A stretch of DNA of 5,041 nucleotides from contig CANRHY010000072.1 of assembly GCA_947630515.1 (NCBI GenBank), positions 1 through 5,041 of the forward strand, written 5' to 3'. The position numbers and the translations under genes were made by a program. The notes below the pieces were generated by a model. The model searched no databases. It saw nothing but the letters and a program-made list of their open reading frames with translations, and was not told the origin of the DNA. Shown here piece after piece: positions 1 to 5,041 of the stretch (position 1 is the stretch's first letter; each line of letters opens with the position of its first letter). This stretch comes from an uncultured Bacilli bacterium (GTDB taxonomy: Bacteria; Bacillota_I; Bacilli_A; RF39; UBA660).

Positions 1-1716
1 AAAAATCAAAGTGGAGCAGATAAAGAACAAAAGAGTAAAACTGATGATGAACCTAATCAAGAATCAAGTAACGAAGAAAATAAAAACACACCATCTAATA
101 ATGGAAATAGTGAAACAGAAAAAGAAGATAAATCTAGTCAAGAGCAAAATTCTTCTATGCCTCCAATTCCAAATCCTTTCGGTCAAAATAGTGAGGGTGA
201 TAGCCAAAATAGTACCAGTGGAAATTCTGGTTCAAATGGTGATATATCTGAAAAAGGTAGTAAAAAGAATAGTTCTTTAGAAGATGGTAATATAGGAAGT
301 AATTCTTCGATCGGTGATGAGCAAAATAATTCTAATCAAAATCAAAACGGAAGATTAGGTAATGATTCTGAAATGGGAAAGTTAGGAGAGTCTTCTTTAA
401 ATGGTAGCAAAAACCAAGATGAAAGTTTAGATAAAAATTTAAAAAATGGAGAGTTAGGAAAAGATGCTACTAAAGATGGTGATAATAAAGAAACTAATGA
501 TAAACTAGGCAATAAAACTCCTTCTATTAATGAAAGTAGTAAAATAAATTCTAGTCAAAAACAAAGCAAAAGTTTAGACAAAAATTCAAAAGAAGATAAA
601 TTAAGTAAAGATGGTAAAGATAAATCTAATCAAACAAATAAATTAGATAAAAACTCTCATAAAGAAGGTATAAAAGAGGAAACCAGCCAAAACAAAGAAG
701 AAGGTAAAGAAGCAAAGAAAAAACAAGATAAATCTAATGGTAAGTTAAGTGAAGCAGAGATAAAGAAGCAAAAGTTGAAGGCACTTAGGGATACTATAGA
801 GAAAATTAAAGAGCAAAAAGAGAGAATAGAAAGAGAAAAAGAGATAAATGAGTTTTTAGGAAAGTTAGGAGAGTTACCTTCATTTAAGGAAAGAGAGAGG
901 AGTGATGGATATTCTATTGATTCGTCATATGAAGGAGTAGTACCTCCTAGTATTGTTAGAACTTTAATTAATAAGTTTTTAAATCAAAGATTTATAAGTA
1001 GGAGAACTGATTTAAATGTAAGGAGTACTAATTTAGAAAAGAGTGCTGGATATTATAAATGGGAAATCAAAGATGTTATTAAACATTTAAAGACTAAAGA
1101 AGTTACTAAAGTTTTACTTGATAAGTATGGTTATCAATATGAAGAAGGTAAATTTGAAAGTGTTCCTTTATCGTTCTATTTTGATTTATCTGGTAGTATG
1201 AGTGAGTATTCTGGTATGCTTGCAATTATTGCAATTGAACTTTTAAAAAAAGGTGTTAAAGTTTTAGTTGGATTTAATGAAAGAGTTAATGTTCAAATAG
1301 AGAAAGTAAAGAAAACTATGGATATTAATGAGTTTGTTAGAGTACTTACAGAGTTTGGTGAAGATGGTTATGGGGATAGTAAAACAAGTAAACCTATTAC
1401 TAAAGACGGGACTACTTATAAAATTATAAAAGAAAATCTTGATGAGTATTTAATAAGTAGAAAAGCAGAGAAATGTGTAGTTTTTGCTGATTTTGACCCA
1501 ATAGATGAAGTTAAAAATTTATCTAATAAGGCACAAGTGTATTGGTTTTGTTTTGAAAGTGATTTTAATAGGTTAGACCTTACTGGATTTAGGGGATTTT
1601 TATATAAAGTAAATAGTGTTACAGATTTACTTAGTGGACTTATTAAAGTTAATGAAAGAAAGTTTGAAACATTAGTGTACTTAGATAATCCTAGTGTGTT
1701 AAAAAGAAAGAGGTAG
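1..1716 (+). CDS. VWA-domain protein with long disordered N-terminal region (5' partial)
   Basis: The frame is open from the first base with no stop, so the gene continues to the left of the window. The ATG at 157 lies inside the low-complexity tract, has no convincing ribosome site and is unlikely to be the start. Of the 571 visible codons, about 1-240 are rich in Asn, Ser, Lys, Glu, Asp, Gly and Gln and probably disordered. Codons about 250-290 form a highly charged helix or coiled coil. Codons about 387-550 form a VWA domain: a hydrophobic strand leads to DLSGSMS (codons 395-401), the MIDAS metal site with D395, S397 and S399. A second core strand, VVFADFDP (493-500), matches the later VWA strand ending in Asp. 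A poorly conserved low-complexity or acidic region before a C-terminal VWA domain is the architecture of CobT-like proteins, which partner AAA+ ATPases. A MoxR/CobS-type ATPase is encoded two genes downstream, so a metal-dependent partner or substrate-binding role is inferred. The protein ends in a basic KRKR tail. No signal peptide or membrane segment is visible. Confidence 0.9.
   Translation, partial: KNQSGADKEQKSKTDDEPNQESSNEENKNTPSNNGNSETEKEDKSSQEQNSSMPPIPNPFGQNSEGDSQNSTSGNSGSNGDISEKGSKKNSSLEDGNIGSNSSIGDEQNNSNQNQNGRLGNDSEMGKLGESSLNGSKNQDESLDKNLKNGELGKDATKDGDNKETNDKLGNKTPSINESSKINSSQKQSKSLDKNSKEDKLSKDGKDKSNQTNKLDKNSHKEGIKEETSQNKEEGKEAKKKQDKSNGKLSEAEIKKQKLKALRDTIEKIKEQKERIEREKEINEFLGKLGELPSFKERERSDGYSIDSSYEGVVPPSIVRTLINKFLNQRFISRRTDLNVRSTNLEKSAGYYKWEIKDVIKHLKTKEVTKVLLDKYGYQYEEGKFESVPLSFYFDLSGSMSEYSGMLAIIAIELLKKGVKVLVGFNERVNVQIEKVKKTMDINEFVRVLTEFGEDGYGDSKTSKPITKDGTTYKIIKENLDEYLISRKAEKCVVFADFDPIDEVKNLSNKAQVYWFCFESDFNRLDLTGFRGFLYKVNSVTDLLSGLIKVNERKFETLVYLDNPSVLKRKR
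424..654 (+). repeat. Degenerate coding repeats around the motif LDKN
   Basis: Inside the disordered part of the VWA gene the motif (S/K)LDKN recurs at 424-438, 571-585 and 640-654. Each copy is followed by Lys/Glu/Asp/Gly-rich text containing GELGKD or DKLSKDGKD. The copies are imperfect at DNA level (for example tttagataaaaat against tttagacaaaaat). They look like old, diverged repeats of a low-complexity linker, and could partly reflect composition alone. Confidence 0.4.
1707..1714 (+). promoter_or_regulatory. Shine-Dalgarno site for first ankyrin gene, overlapping the VWA stop region
   Basis: AAAGAGGT, with core AGAGG at 1709-1713, lies five bases before the ATG at 1719. It is embedded in the last codons of the VWA gene, whose TAG occupies 1714-1716. 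This placement fixes the start of the ankyrin gene and suggests translation of the two genes is coupled. Confidence 0.75.
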
Positions 1717-1718
1717 AT

Positions 1719-2327
1719 ATGATACTTTATGATTTAATAAGAAAAGCTTTTTATAATGAGATAAACGAAGAAGAAATAATAGAATGTTTAAAAAGTATGA
1801 ATGCAAGTGGAAAAGAAGTAGATAAATGTAGACATGTAGGTGATACGCTTTTATGTTATGCATGTGATAATGATATGGTTAGTTTAGCTAAGTATCTTGT
1901 TGATATTGGGTGCAATATAAACATTCAAGGAAAAGACAATTGGACTCCATTAATGTGCGCTGTAAAAAATAAAAGTACAGAAATTAGTAGTTATTTAATA
2001 AGTCATGGGGCAGAAATTAATAAAGAAAATGTTGGTACTATGACTGAGTTAATGCTTGCAAGTCATTATGGAAGATTAGATAATGTAAGGTTACTTATTA
2101 GTCATGGAGCAGATATTTTTAAAAAAGATTTTTTAGGTAGTACTCCGTGTGACCATGCTTTAGAAAAGACATTCGCAGGTATTTATGATAATGAAAGTGA
2201 ATATGACGAGATAATTTATATTTTAAAAGATTTGATGGAATGTACTATAGAAGACGTAAGATGCTTAGAAATACCTACAGAAGAAGAACAAATGAAAGCT
2301 GTTTTAAAGTTAAAAGCAAGGCTTTGA
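1719..2327 (+). CDS. Ankyrin-repeat protein (first of two)
   Basis: This 202-residue protein consists almost entirely of ankyrin repeats, which form helix-turn-helix stacks for protein-protein binding. After an acidic helical N-terminus (residues 1-37), repeats run at about 41-70 (ending DIGCNINIQ), 71-103 (WTPLMCAV ... SHGAEINKE) and 104-136 (TELMLASHYGRLDNVRLLI ... HGADIFKK). A fourth, partial repeat begins at DFLGSTP (137-143). The C-terminus is an acidic helical tail without repeats. There is no catalytic motif, signal peptide or membrane segment, so it is probably a cytoplasmic adaptor. The ATG follows the VWA stop by two bases and has a good AGAGG site, so it is almost certainly cotranscribed with the VWA gene. 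Its target is unknown; binding the VWA protein or the downstream AAA+ ATPase is inferred from position. It shares repeat register with the ankyrin protein encoded at 4128-4820. Confidence 0.92.
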   Translation: MILYDLIRKAFYNEINEEEIIECLKSMNASGKEVDKCRHVGDTLLCYACDNDMVSLAKYLVDIGCNINIQGKDNWTPLMCAVKNKSTEISSYLISHGAEINKENVGTMTELMLASHYGRLDNVRLLISHGADIFKKDFLGSTPCDHALEKTFAGIYDNESEYDEIIYILKDLMECTIEDVRCLEIPTEEEQMKAVLKLKARL

Positions 2328-2356
2328 TTGACTAATAATTGCGAATATTATATAAT
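2328..2356 (+). promoter_or_regulatory. Predicted sigma-70-type promoter for the AAA+ and second ankyrin genes
   Basis: A -35 box TTGACT (2328-2333, five of six consensus bases) and a perfect -10 box TATAAT (2351-2356) are separated by exactly 17 bases. The -35 box starts directly after the stop codon of the first ankyrin gene. Transcription would begin near 2363-2365, leaving a leader of about 20 bases that still contains the AAGAGG site of the ATPase gene. AT-rich DNA yields chance -10 boxes, but the paired boxes, ideal spacing and intergenic position make this a good candidate. Confidence 0.68.
2333..2350 (+). promoter_or_regulatory. Imperfect palindrome filling the promoter spacer, possible operator
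   Basis: TAATAATTGCGAATATTA is an imperfect dyad with perfect 5-bp outer arms (TAATA and TATTA) and seven of nine complementary position pairs. It occupies the whole spacer between the -35 and -10 boxes, where a repressor or an activator of the MerR type would bind. AT-rich composition makes short dyads common, so this is only a candidate. Confidence 0.25.
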
Positions 2357-2369
2357 AAATTTTTGTGAA

Positions 2370-2375
2370 AAGAGG
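2370..2375 (+). promoter_or_regulatory. Shine-Dalgarno site that sets the ATPase start at 2383
   Basis: AAGAGG lies seven bases before the ATG at 2383. An in-frame GTG at 2365 would give six extra residues, but it has no ribosome site upstream and falls at the predicted transcription start. The ATG at 2383 is therefore the preferred start. Confidence 0.75.
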
Positions 2376-2382
2376 TTTTGGT

Positions 2383-4134
2383 ATGAACTTTGATGAAATA
2401 AAAAAAGGATTAGAAAAAATAGGATATTATCCAACTGACTCTCTTACTTGGGATGTTATTTTAGGATTAAATATGTTTAGAAAAAAGAGTGTAGGTTCTG
2501 GACAAGATATTCATGCTCTTTGTTTAGAGGGGCCTCCTGGAGCAGGTAAAACTGCTTATGCTAAAGCTTACAGGAAAATAGCTCAAAGTGTTTTTAATGA
2601 AGAGGTAATATTAATAGATTATCAATGTGATGGTACTACTGGTAAGGCTGAGTTTTATGAAGAAATTGATATAGGTGCTGCTATTAAGGGAGATGCAGAA
2701 AATGTTATTATTTCTGGTATTTTAACGCAAGCAATAAATGAAGTAAATAAGGGTAAAAAACTTTTGTTATTTATAGATGAATTTGATAAATCTAGAATAG
2801 AAGCAGATGCATTTTTACTTAAGTTTTTACAAAGTGGAGAAATAAATACTAATCAATTTGGGAATATTGGTATAAAAGAAGAATATAAAAATAATTTACA
2901 AGTTATTTTAGCTAAAAATGATATGAGAGAATTATCTGGACCACTTTCTAGAAGAGTTAAAGTTATTAGACTAGATTATATGGAGCCTTCATTATTTTTT
3001 AAAGTATCAAATGATATATTAGTTAATAAAAAGAATATAAGTGAGGAACTTGTAAATTTAGTTAGTATTATGTATGAATTTGCTTTTAATAATAAAGATA
3101 TGTTTTCTAAACTTCCTTCTTGTAGTGAGTTATTTAATGCTATAGAAGAAGCAGATGATTTAATTAAATTTAATGCTCCAAAGTGGTGTGTGTATGATGC
3201 AATTATTAATAATATGTTTAAAACAGAAGATGATATAAATACATTTGTAGAAAGTTTAAATAGTTCTAGTATAGAAGAGATTAAAAAGTTAAAAGGTGCG
3301 TTAAATGCAATGGCTTCTTCTAAAGAACCTGCTAGCGTGCAAGATTTAAGAAGTATTATTAGTGAAAATCTTTTAAAGGATAAGGCAAAAGAGTTAAATG
3401 ATAGAATTAAAAAAGCAGAAGAATTAATAGAGTATTATACTTCTAAGTTTAAAGAATATGATAAAGTTTTACATGAAAGAGAAATTTTAGAAGAAAGTAA
3501 AATTTTATTAAATGGTGGAAAGTTAGTTACTCTAGTTAAGCCACAAATTATAAGTAACTTCCAAGATAGTAACAATATTATTAAAAGAGGTAAAAGTATT
3601 TTTGATATTCAAAATAGATTTGGTTGGCATAAAGTTGCATCTTTAGAGTGTCCTGTAGTTTCTCATGTAGAACTTATACAAAAGTTAATTAGTTATGCTA
3701 GTGCTCTAGGAATTACTATTTATGAAGATGGAGTTTTAATTAAAGAAAATGTGCCTATTAAATTAATTATGGTTTCTACTATAAAAGAAAATGTACCTAT
3801 TTATACTTTTTATTCTGATGCACCTGTTATTCCGTCTACTTATATTGATTCTATTATTGCTTTAGAAGATGCGTTTAATTCTTTAGGAAATGTTACTAAG
3901 AAGAGTGTTCCATCTACTGTTAATATAAGTACATTAATTTATAATGATAATTTATTAAATGGTAAAATGATTTATGATAACGTATATGCTCTTAATATAG
4001 AAGATAAGACTATAGATGAAATTAAAGATATAATAAACTTTGATAGTTTGAAGTGTGAAGATTATGATAAAGTATTAGAAATTTCTACTAAGATTATGGA
4101 AAGTGAATTAAAGAAGGTGAAAAAGCCATGCTAG
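2383..4134 (+). CDS. MoxR/CobS-type AAA+ ATPase with coiled coil and unknown C-terminal domain
   Basis: With the start at ATG 2383 the protein has 583 residues. The AAA+ core lies at about 20-290. It has Walker A GPPGAGKT (50-57), Walker B LLLFIDEFDK (127-136), a sensor-1 Asn in AKND (N179) and an arginine-finger candidate in LSRRV (R190/R191). The text GILTQAI, then the Walker B, then FLLKFLQSGEI resembles the CobS/MoxR pattern, in which the helix after Walker B carries residues checking a whole-ring substrate. Such ATPases form hexameric rings that remodel proteins or drive metal insertion with a VWA partner. Residues about 327-375 form a long charged helix, probably a coiled coil. Residues about 376-583 contain no family I recognise; the heptapeptide IKENVPI occurs twice there, 42 bases apart. 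MoxR proteins are usually about 300-350 residues, so the C-terminal extension is unusual. The gene has its own predicted promoter and overlaps the next gene by 7 bp. ATPase class is secure; the substrate is unknown. Confidence 0.92.
   Translation: MNFDEIKKGLEKIGYYPTDSLTWDVILGLNMFRKKSVGSGQDIHALCLEGPPGAGKTAYAKAYRKIAQSVFNEEVILIDYQCDGTTGKAEFYEEIDIGAAIKGDAENVIISGILTQAINEVNKGKKLLLFIDEFDKSRIEADAFLLKFLQSGEINTNQFGNIGIKEEYKNNLQVILAKNDMRELSGPLSRRVKVIRLDYMEPSLFFKVSNDILVNKKNISEELVNLVSIMYEFAFNNKDMFSKLPSCSELFNAIEEADDLIKFNAPKWCVYDAIINNMFKTEDDINTFVESLNSSSIEEIKKLKGALNAMASSKEPASVQDLRSIISENLLKDKAKELNDRIKKAEELIEYYTSKFKEYDKVLHEREILEESKILLNGGKLVTLVKPQIISNFQDSNNIIKRGKSIFDIQNRFGWHKVASLECPVVSHVELIQKLISYASALGITIYEDGVLIKENVPIKLIMVSTIKENVPIYTFYSDAPVIPSTYIDSIIALEDAFNSLGNVTKKSVPSTVNISTLIYNDNLLNGKMIYDNVYALNIEDKTIDEIKDIINFDSLKCEDYDKVLEISTKIMESELKKVKKPC
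3739..3801 (+). repeat. Duplicated IKENVPI heptapeptide in the ATPase C-terminal region
   Basis: Codons at 3739-3759 and 3781-3801 both encode IKENVPI. The DNA copies (attaaagaaaatgtgcctatt and the second copy) differ at a few bases. They may be two equivalent strands of a small beta unit or a coincidence. Confidence 0.5.
4112..4120 (+). promoter_or_regulatory. Shine-Dalgarno site for second ankyrin gene, inside the ATPase gene
   Basis: AGAAGGTGA is a strong match to the anti-Shine-Dalgarno sequence. Its AAGGTG core (4114-4119) is eight bases from the ATG at 4128. It sits in the last codons of the ATPase gene and supports coupled translation. Confidence 0.8.
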
Positions 4135-4820
4135 AAGAGGTATCTTTAGAAAAAGAGAGATTTTTAAAAGAATATAGTCTTGATAAAGAAAGTATTATGA
4201 GTTTTAGAAAAAATATTAGAGTAGTAAAAGAAGATAGTAGACTATTTGACTTATTAATGGAAAGATATAGTGAGGGAAGTGACTATGATAAAGCTTTAGA
4301 TATTATTAAAAGCGGTACTGATATTGATTATAAAGATTCTAAAAAGGGAGATTATCCACTTTTGATATCTGTTAGAAAAGGTCTTATTAAAACTAGTTCT
4401 TTGATTATAAGGGCTGGAGCTAATATTGATAATGAAAGTAATTTTAAAACTACTGCTTTAATGACCGCAAGTAGACATGGACATTTAGAACTTGTTAAGA
4501 TATTAGTTTTATTAGGGGCTAAAGTTAATAGTAAGTGTTTAGATGGTTATACTGCTTTAATGTATGCTAAAAAGTATGGTATGGTAGATGTATTTAAATA
4601 TTTAATTCAAAGTGGAGCTTATTTAGATGATTTAAATTTTTTAAATGAGTCTGCTGTTAGTATAAATAGTAAGGATAATTTGAAGTTTGGTATTGATAGT
4701 AAGAATGAAGAAACTTCTTTAGATTATATGAAACTTTTAGAGGAAGCTAGGGCTAACTTAGAAAGTATTAAAAGAGGAGATATAAATAGTTTAAGGCTTA
4801 AAATGATAGAAAGGTTCTAA
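4128..4820 (+). CDS. Ankyrin-repeat protein (second of two)
   Basis: This 230-residue protein has a charged helical N-terminus (1-37) and a degenerate first repeat (about 38-69, ending SGTDIDYKD). Clear ankyrin repeats follow at about 73-103 (YPLLISVRKG ... AGANIDNES), 105-137 (TALMTASRHGHLELVKILV ... GAKVNSK) and 138-169 (DGYTALMYAKKYGMVDVFKYLI ... SGAYLDD). The tail (about 196-230) is helical and charged. No catalytic motif, signal peptide or membrane segment is visible. The ATG overlaps the ATPase stop in ATGCTAG, so its translation is probably coupled to the ATPase, and their products are expected in matched amounts. It is a likely protein-binding adaptor or regulator for the ATPase or its substrate; this is inferred from context. 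It is related to the ankyrin protein encoded at 1719-2327: a 39-residue block aligns without gaps at 15 identical positions. Confidence 0.92.
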   Translation: MLEEVSLEKERFLKEYSLDKESIMSFRKNIRVVKEDSRLFDLLMERYSEGSDYDKALDIIKSGTDIDYKDSKKGDYPLLISVRKGLIKTSSLIIRAGANIDNESNFKTTALMTASRHGHLELVKILVLLGAKVNSKCLDGYTALMYAKKYGMVDVFKYLIQSGAYLDDLNFLNESAVSINSKDNLKFGIDSKNEETSLDYMKLLEEARANLESIKRGDINSLRLKMIERF

Positions 4821-4884
4821 TGTATATAATTTAATACGAAATAGTTGACAACATATGGTAGTAAATGGTATAATCTATTTATAT
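4821..4884 (+). promoter_or_regulatory. Intergenic region with strong ssrA promoter
   Basis: A perfect -35 TTGACA (4845-4850) and a perfect -10 TATAAT (4869-4874) are 18 bases apart, and a TG at 4866-4867 adds an extended -10 element. This is one of the best possible housekeeping promoters, as expected for an abundant stable RNA. The mature RNA begins at 4885; a short leader of a few bases would be removed by RNase P. Between the ankyrin stop (4818-4820) and the -35 box there are only 24 bases and no terminator hairpin, so upstream transcripts may read into ssrA. Confidence 0.88.
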
Positions 4885-4966
4885 GGGGCTGTTTTGTTTC
4901 GACAGGACAGGTTACTGTATGGACGCAAGTAGTAGTGATACTATAAATCTACCATTTAAAATAATC

Positions 4967-5002
4967 GGAAACGATTACAATTTTGAACCTGCTTTTGCCT
5001 AG
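4967..5002 (+). other. tmRNA tag reading frame (proteolysis tag)
   Basis: Starting at resume codon GGA (4967-4969) the frame reads GNDYNFEPAFA and ends at TAG (5000-5002), with a second in-frame TAG at 5006-5008. The charged alanine of tmRNA would be added before the first Gly. The tag ends in AFA rather than the common ALAA; an AFA end is known in Mycoplasma tags. The hydrophobic C-terminus is what ClpXP, Lon or FtsH would recognise. Confidence 0.88.
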
Positions 5003-5019
5003 GCTTAGGTAAAGGGTTC
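4985..5019 (+). other. tmRNA helix 5 enclosing the tag stop codon
   Basis: GAACC (4985-4989) pairs with GGTTC (5015-5019). After a three-base bulge, TTTTGCCTA (4993-5001) pairs with TAGGTAAAG (5006-5014), including two G-U pairs, around a GGCT loop (5002-5005). A stem overlapping the end of the tag frame is the standard position of tmRNA helix 5 and independently supports the tmRNA call. Confidence 0.8.
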
Positions 5020-5041
5020 GTCTAACTTCTTCTTTGTTCAC

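Larger units (their letters stand above)
4885..5041 (+). ncRNA. ssrA: Transfer-messenger RNA (tmRNA), 5' part, cut by window edge
   Basis: The RNA rescues stalled ribosomes with SmpB: it acts first as alanyl-tRNA, then as a short mRNA for a degradation tag. The 5' end GGGGCTG plus GTTTCGACAGG is the hallmark tRNA-like half of tmRNA, forming the acceptor strand and D-arm-like region. A spacer containing the expected first pseudoknot region follows. Next come the resume signal AATC-GGA-AAC-GAT, matching the classic pattern around the E. coli resume codon, and then the tag frame and helix 5. The remaining pseudoknots, the T arm and the CCA-side acceptor strand lie beyond 5041; full tmRNAs are about 350-400 bases. 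The gene is on the same strand as the module upstream but has its own promoter. Confidence 0.96.

Noticed and set aside
157..159. ATG as the start of the VWA gene
   Set aside because: The same frame is open and of the same composition back to base 1, and no Shine-Dalgarno site precedes this ATG, so the gene is 5' partial.
11..280. An 89-codon reading frame on the + strand, frame 2
   Set aside because: It lies wholly within the VWA gene in another frame. Its Lys/Ile-rich product is what a frame shift of the AT-rich low-complexity tract would give, and it lacks its own ribosome site.
424..654. CRISPR array or other non-coding tandem repeat
   Set aside because: The repeats are short, irregularly spaced, diverged and kept in the VWA reading frame, so they are coding low-complexity repeats.
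1..1716. Surface adhesin with a VWA domain
   Set aside because: No membrane anchor or LPxTG motif appears at the C-terminus, and linkage to a MoxR/CobS-type ATPase favours a cytoplasmic partner. The missing N-terminus prevents ruling out a signal peptide.
2383..4134. True cobaltochelatase subunit CobS
   Set aside because: The ATPase core resembles CobS, but the long C-terminal extension and the absence of CobN or cobalamin genes make this assignment unsafe.
4885..5041. Integration site (att) within ssrA
   Set aside because: Integrases use the 3' end of ssrA, which is outside the window, and no integrase or repeated ssrA fragment is seen.

Overview
The window is AT-rich, gene-dense bacterial DNA with every protein gene on the + strand. 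Shine-Dalgarno sites are purine-rich (AGAGG, AAGGTG), intergenic gaps are short, and codons end mostly in A or T. TGG encodes Trp, and TGA, TAG and TAA are all used as stops, so the standard bacterial code applies rather than the Mycoplasma code. This fits a low-GC Bacillota, Mollicutes-relative or Fusobacteriota genome; the genus cannot be fixed from the sequence. No integrase, transposase or phage structural gene is visible.

Layout: (1) Positions 1-1716 hold the 3' part of a gene for a von Willebrand factor A (VWA) protein. Its frame is open to the left edge, so the real start lies outside the window. About 240 codons of disordered, Asn/Ser/Lys/Glu/Asp/Gly-rich sequence lead into a charged helix and a C-terminal VWA domain with a DxSGSxS metal site. 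(2) Positions 1719-2327 hold a small ankyrin-repeat protein, two bases after the VWA stop. (3) Positions 2328-2382 are a short gap containing a near-consensus promoter whose spacer is filled by an imperfect palindrome. (4) Positions 2383-4134 encode a MoxR/CobS-type AAA+ ATPase followed by a coiled coil and an unrecognised C-terminal region of about 200 residues. (5) Positions 4128-4820 hold a second ankyrin-repeat protein, overlapping the ATPase gene by 7 bp. (6) From 4821 to the right edge are a strong promoter and the 5' part of ssrA (tmRNA), including its complete tag reading frame, which encodes GNDYNFEPAFA.

The four protein genes look like one functional module, ordered VWA, ankyrin, AAA+, ankyrin. 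AAA+ ATPases of the MoxR/CobS class commonly work with a VWA partner as a chaperone or metal-insertion machine (CobS/CobT, RavA/ViaA, CoxD/CoxE). The ankyrin proteins are therefore plausible substrate adaptors or regulators; that role is inference. The two ankyrin proteins share repeat register and local identity, suggesting they arose by duplication. The internal promoter would let the ATPase and second ankyrin gene be expressed independently of the VWA gene. ssrA has its own promoter and looks like an unrelated housekeeping neighbour.
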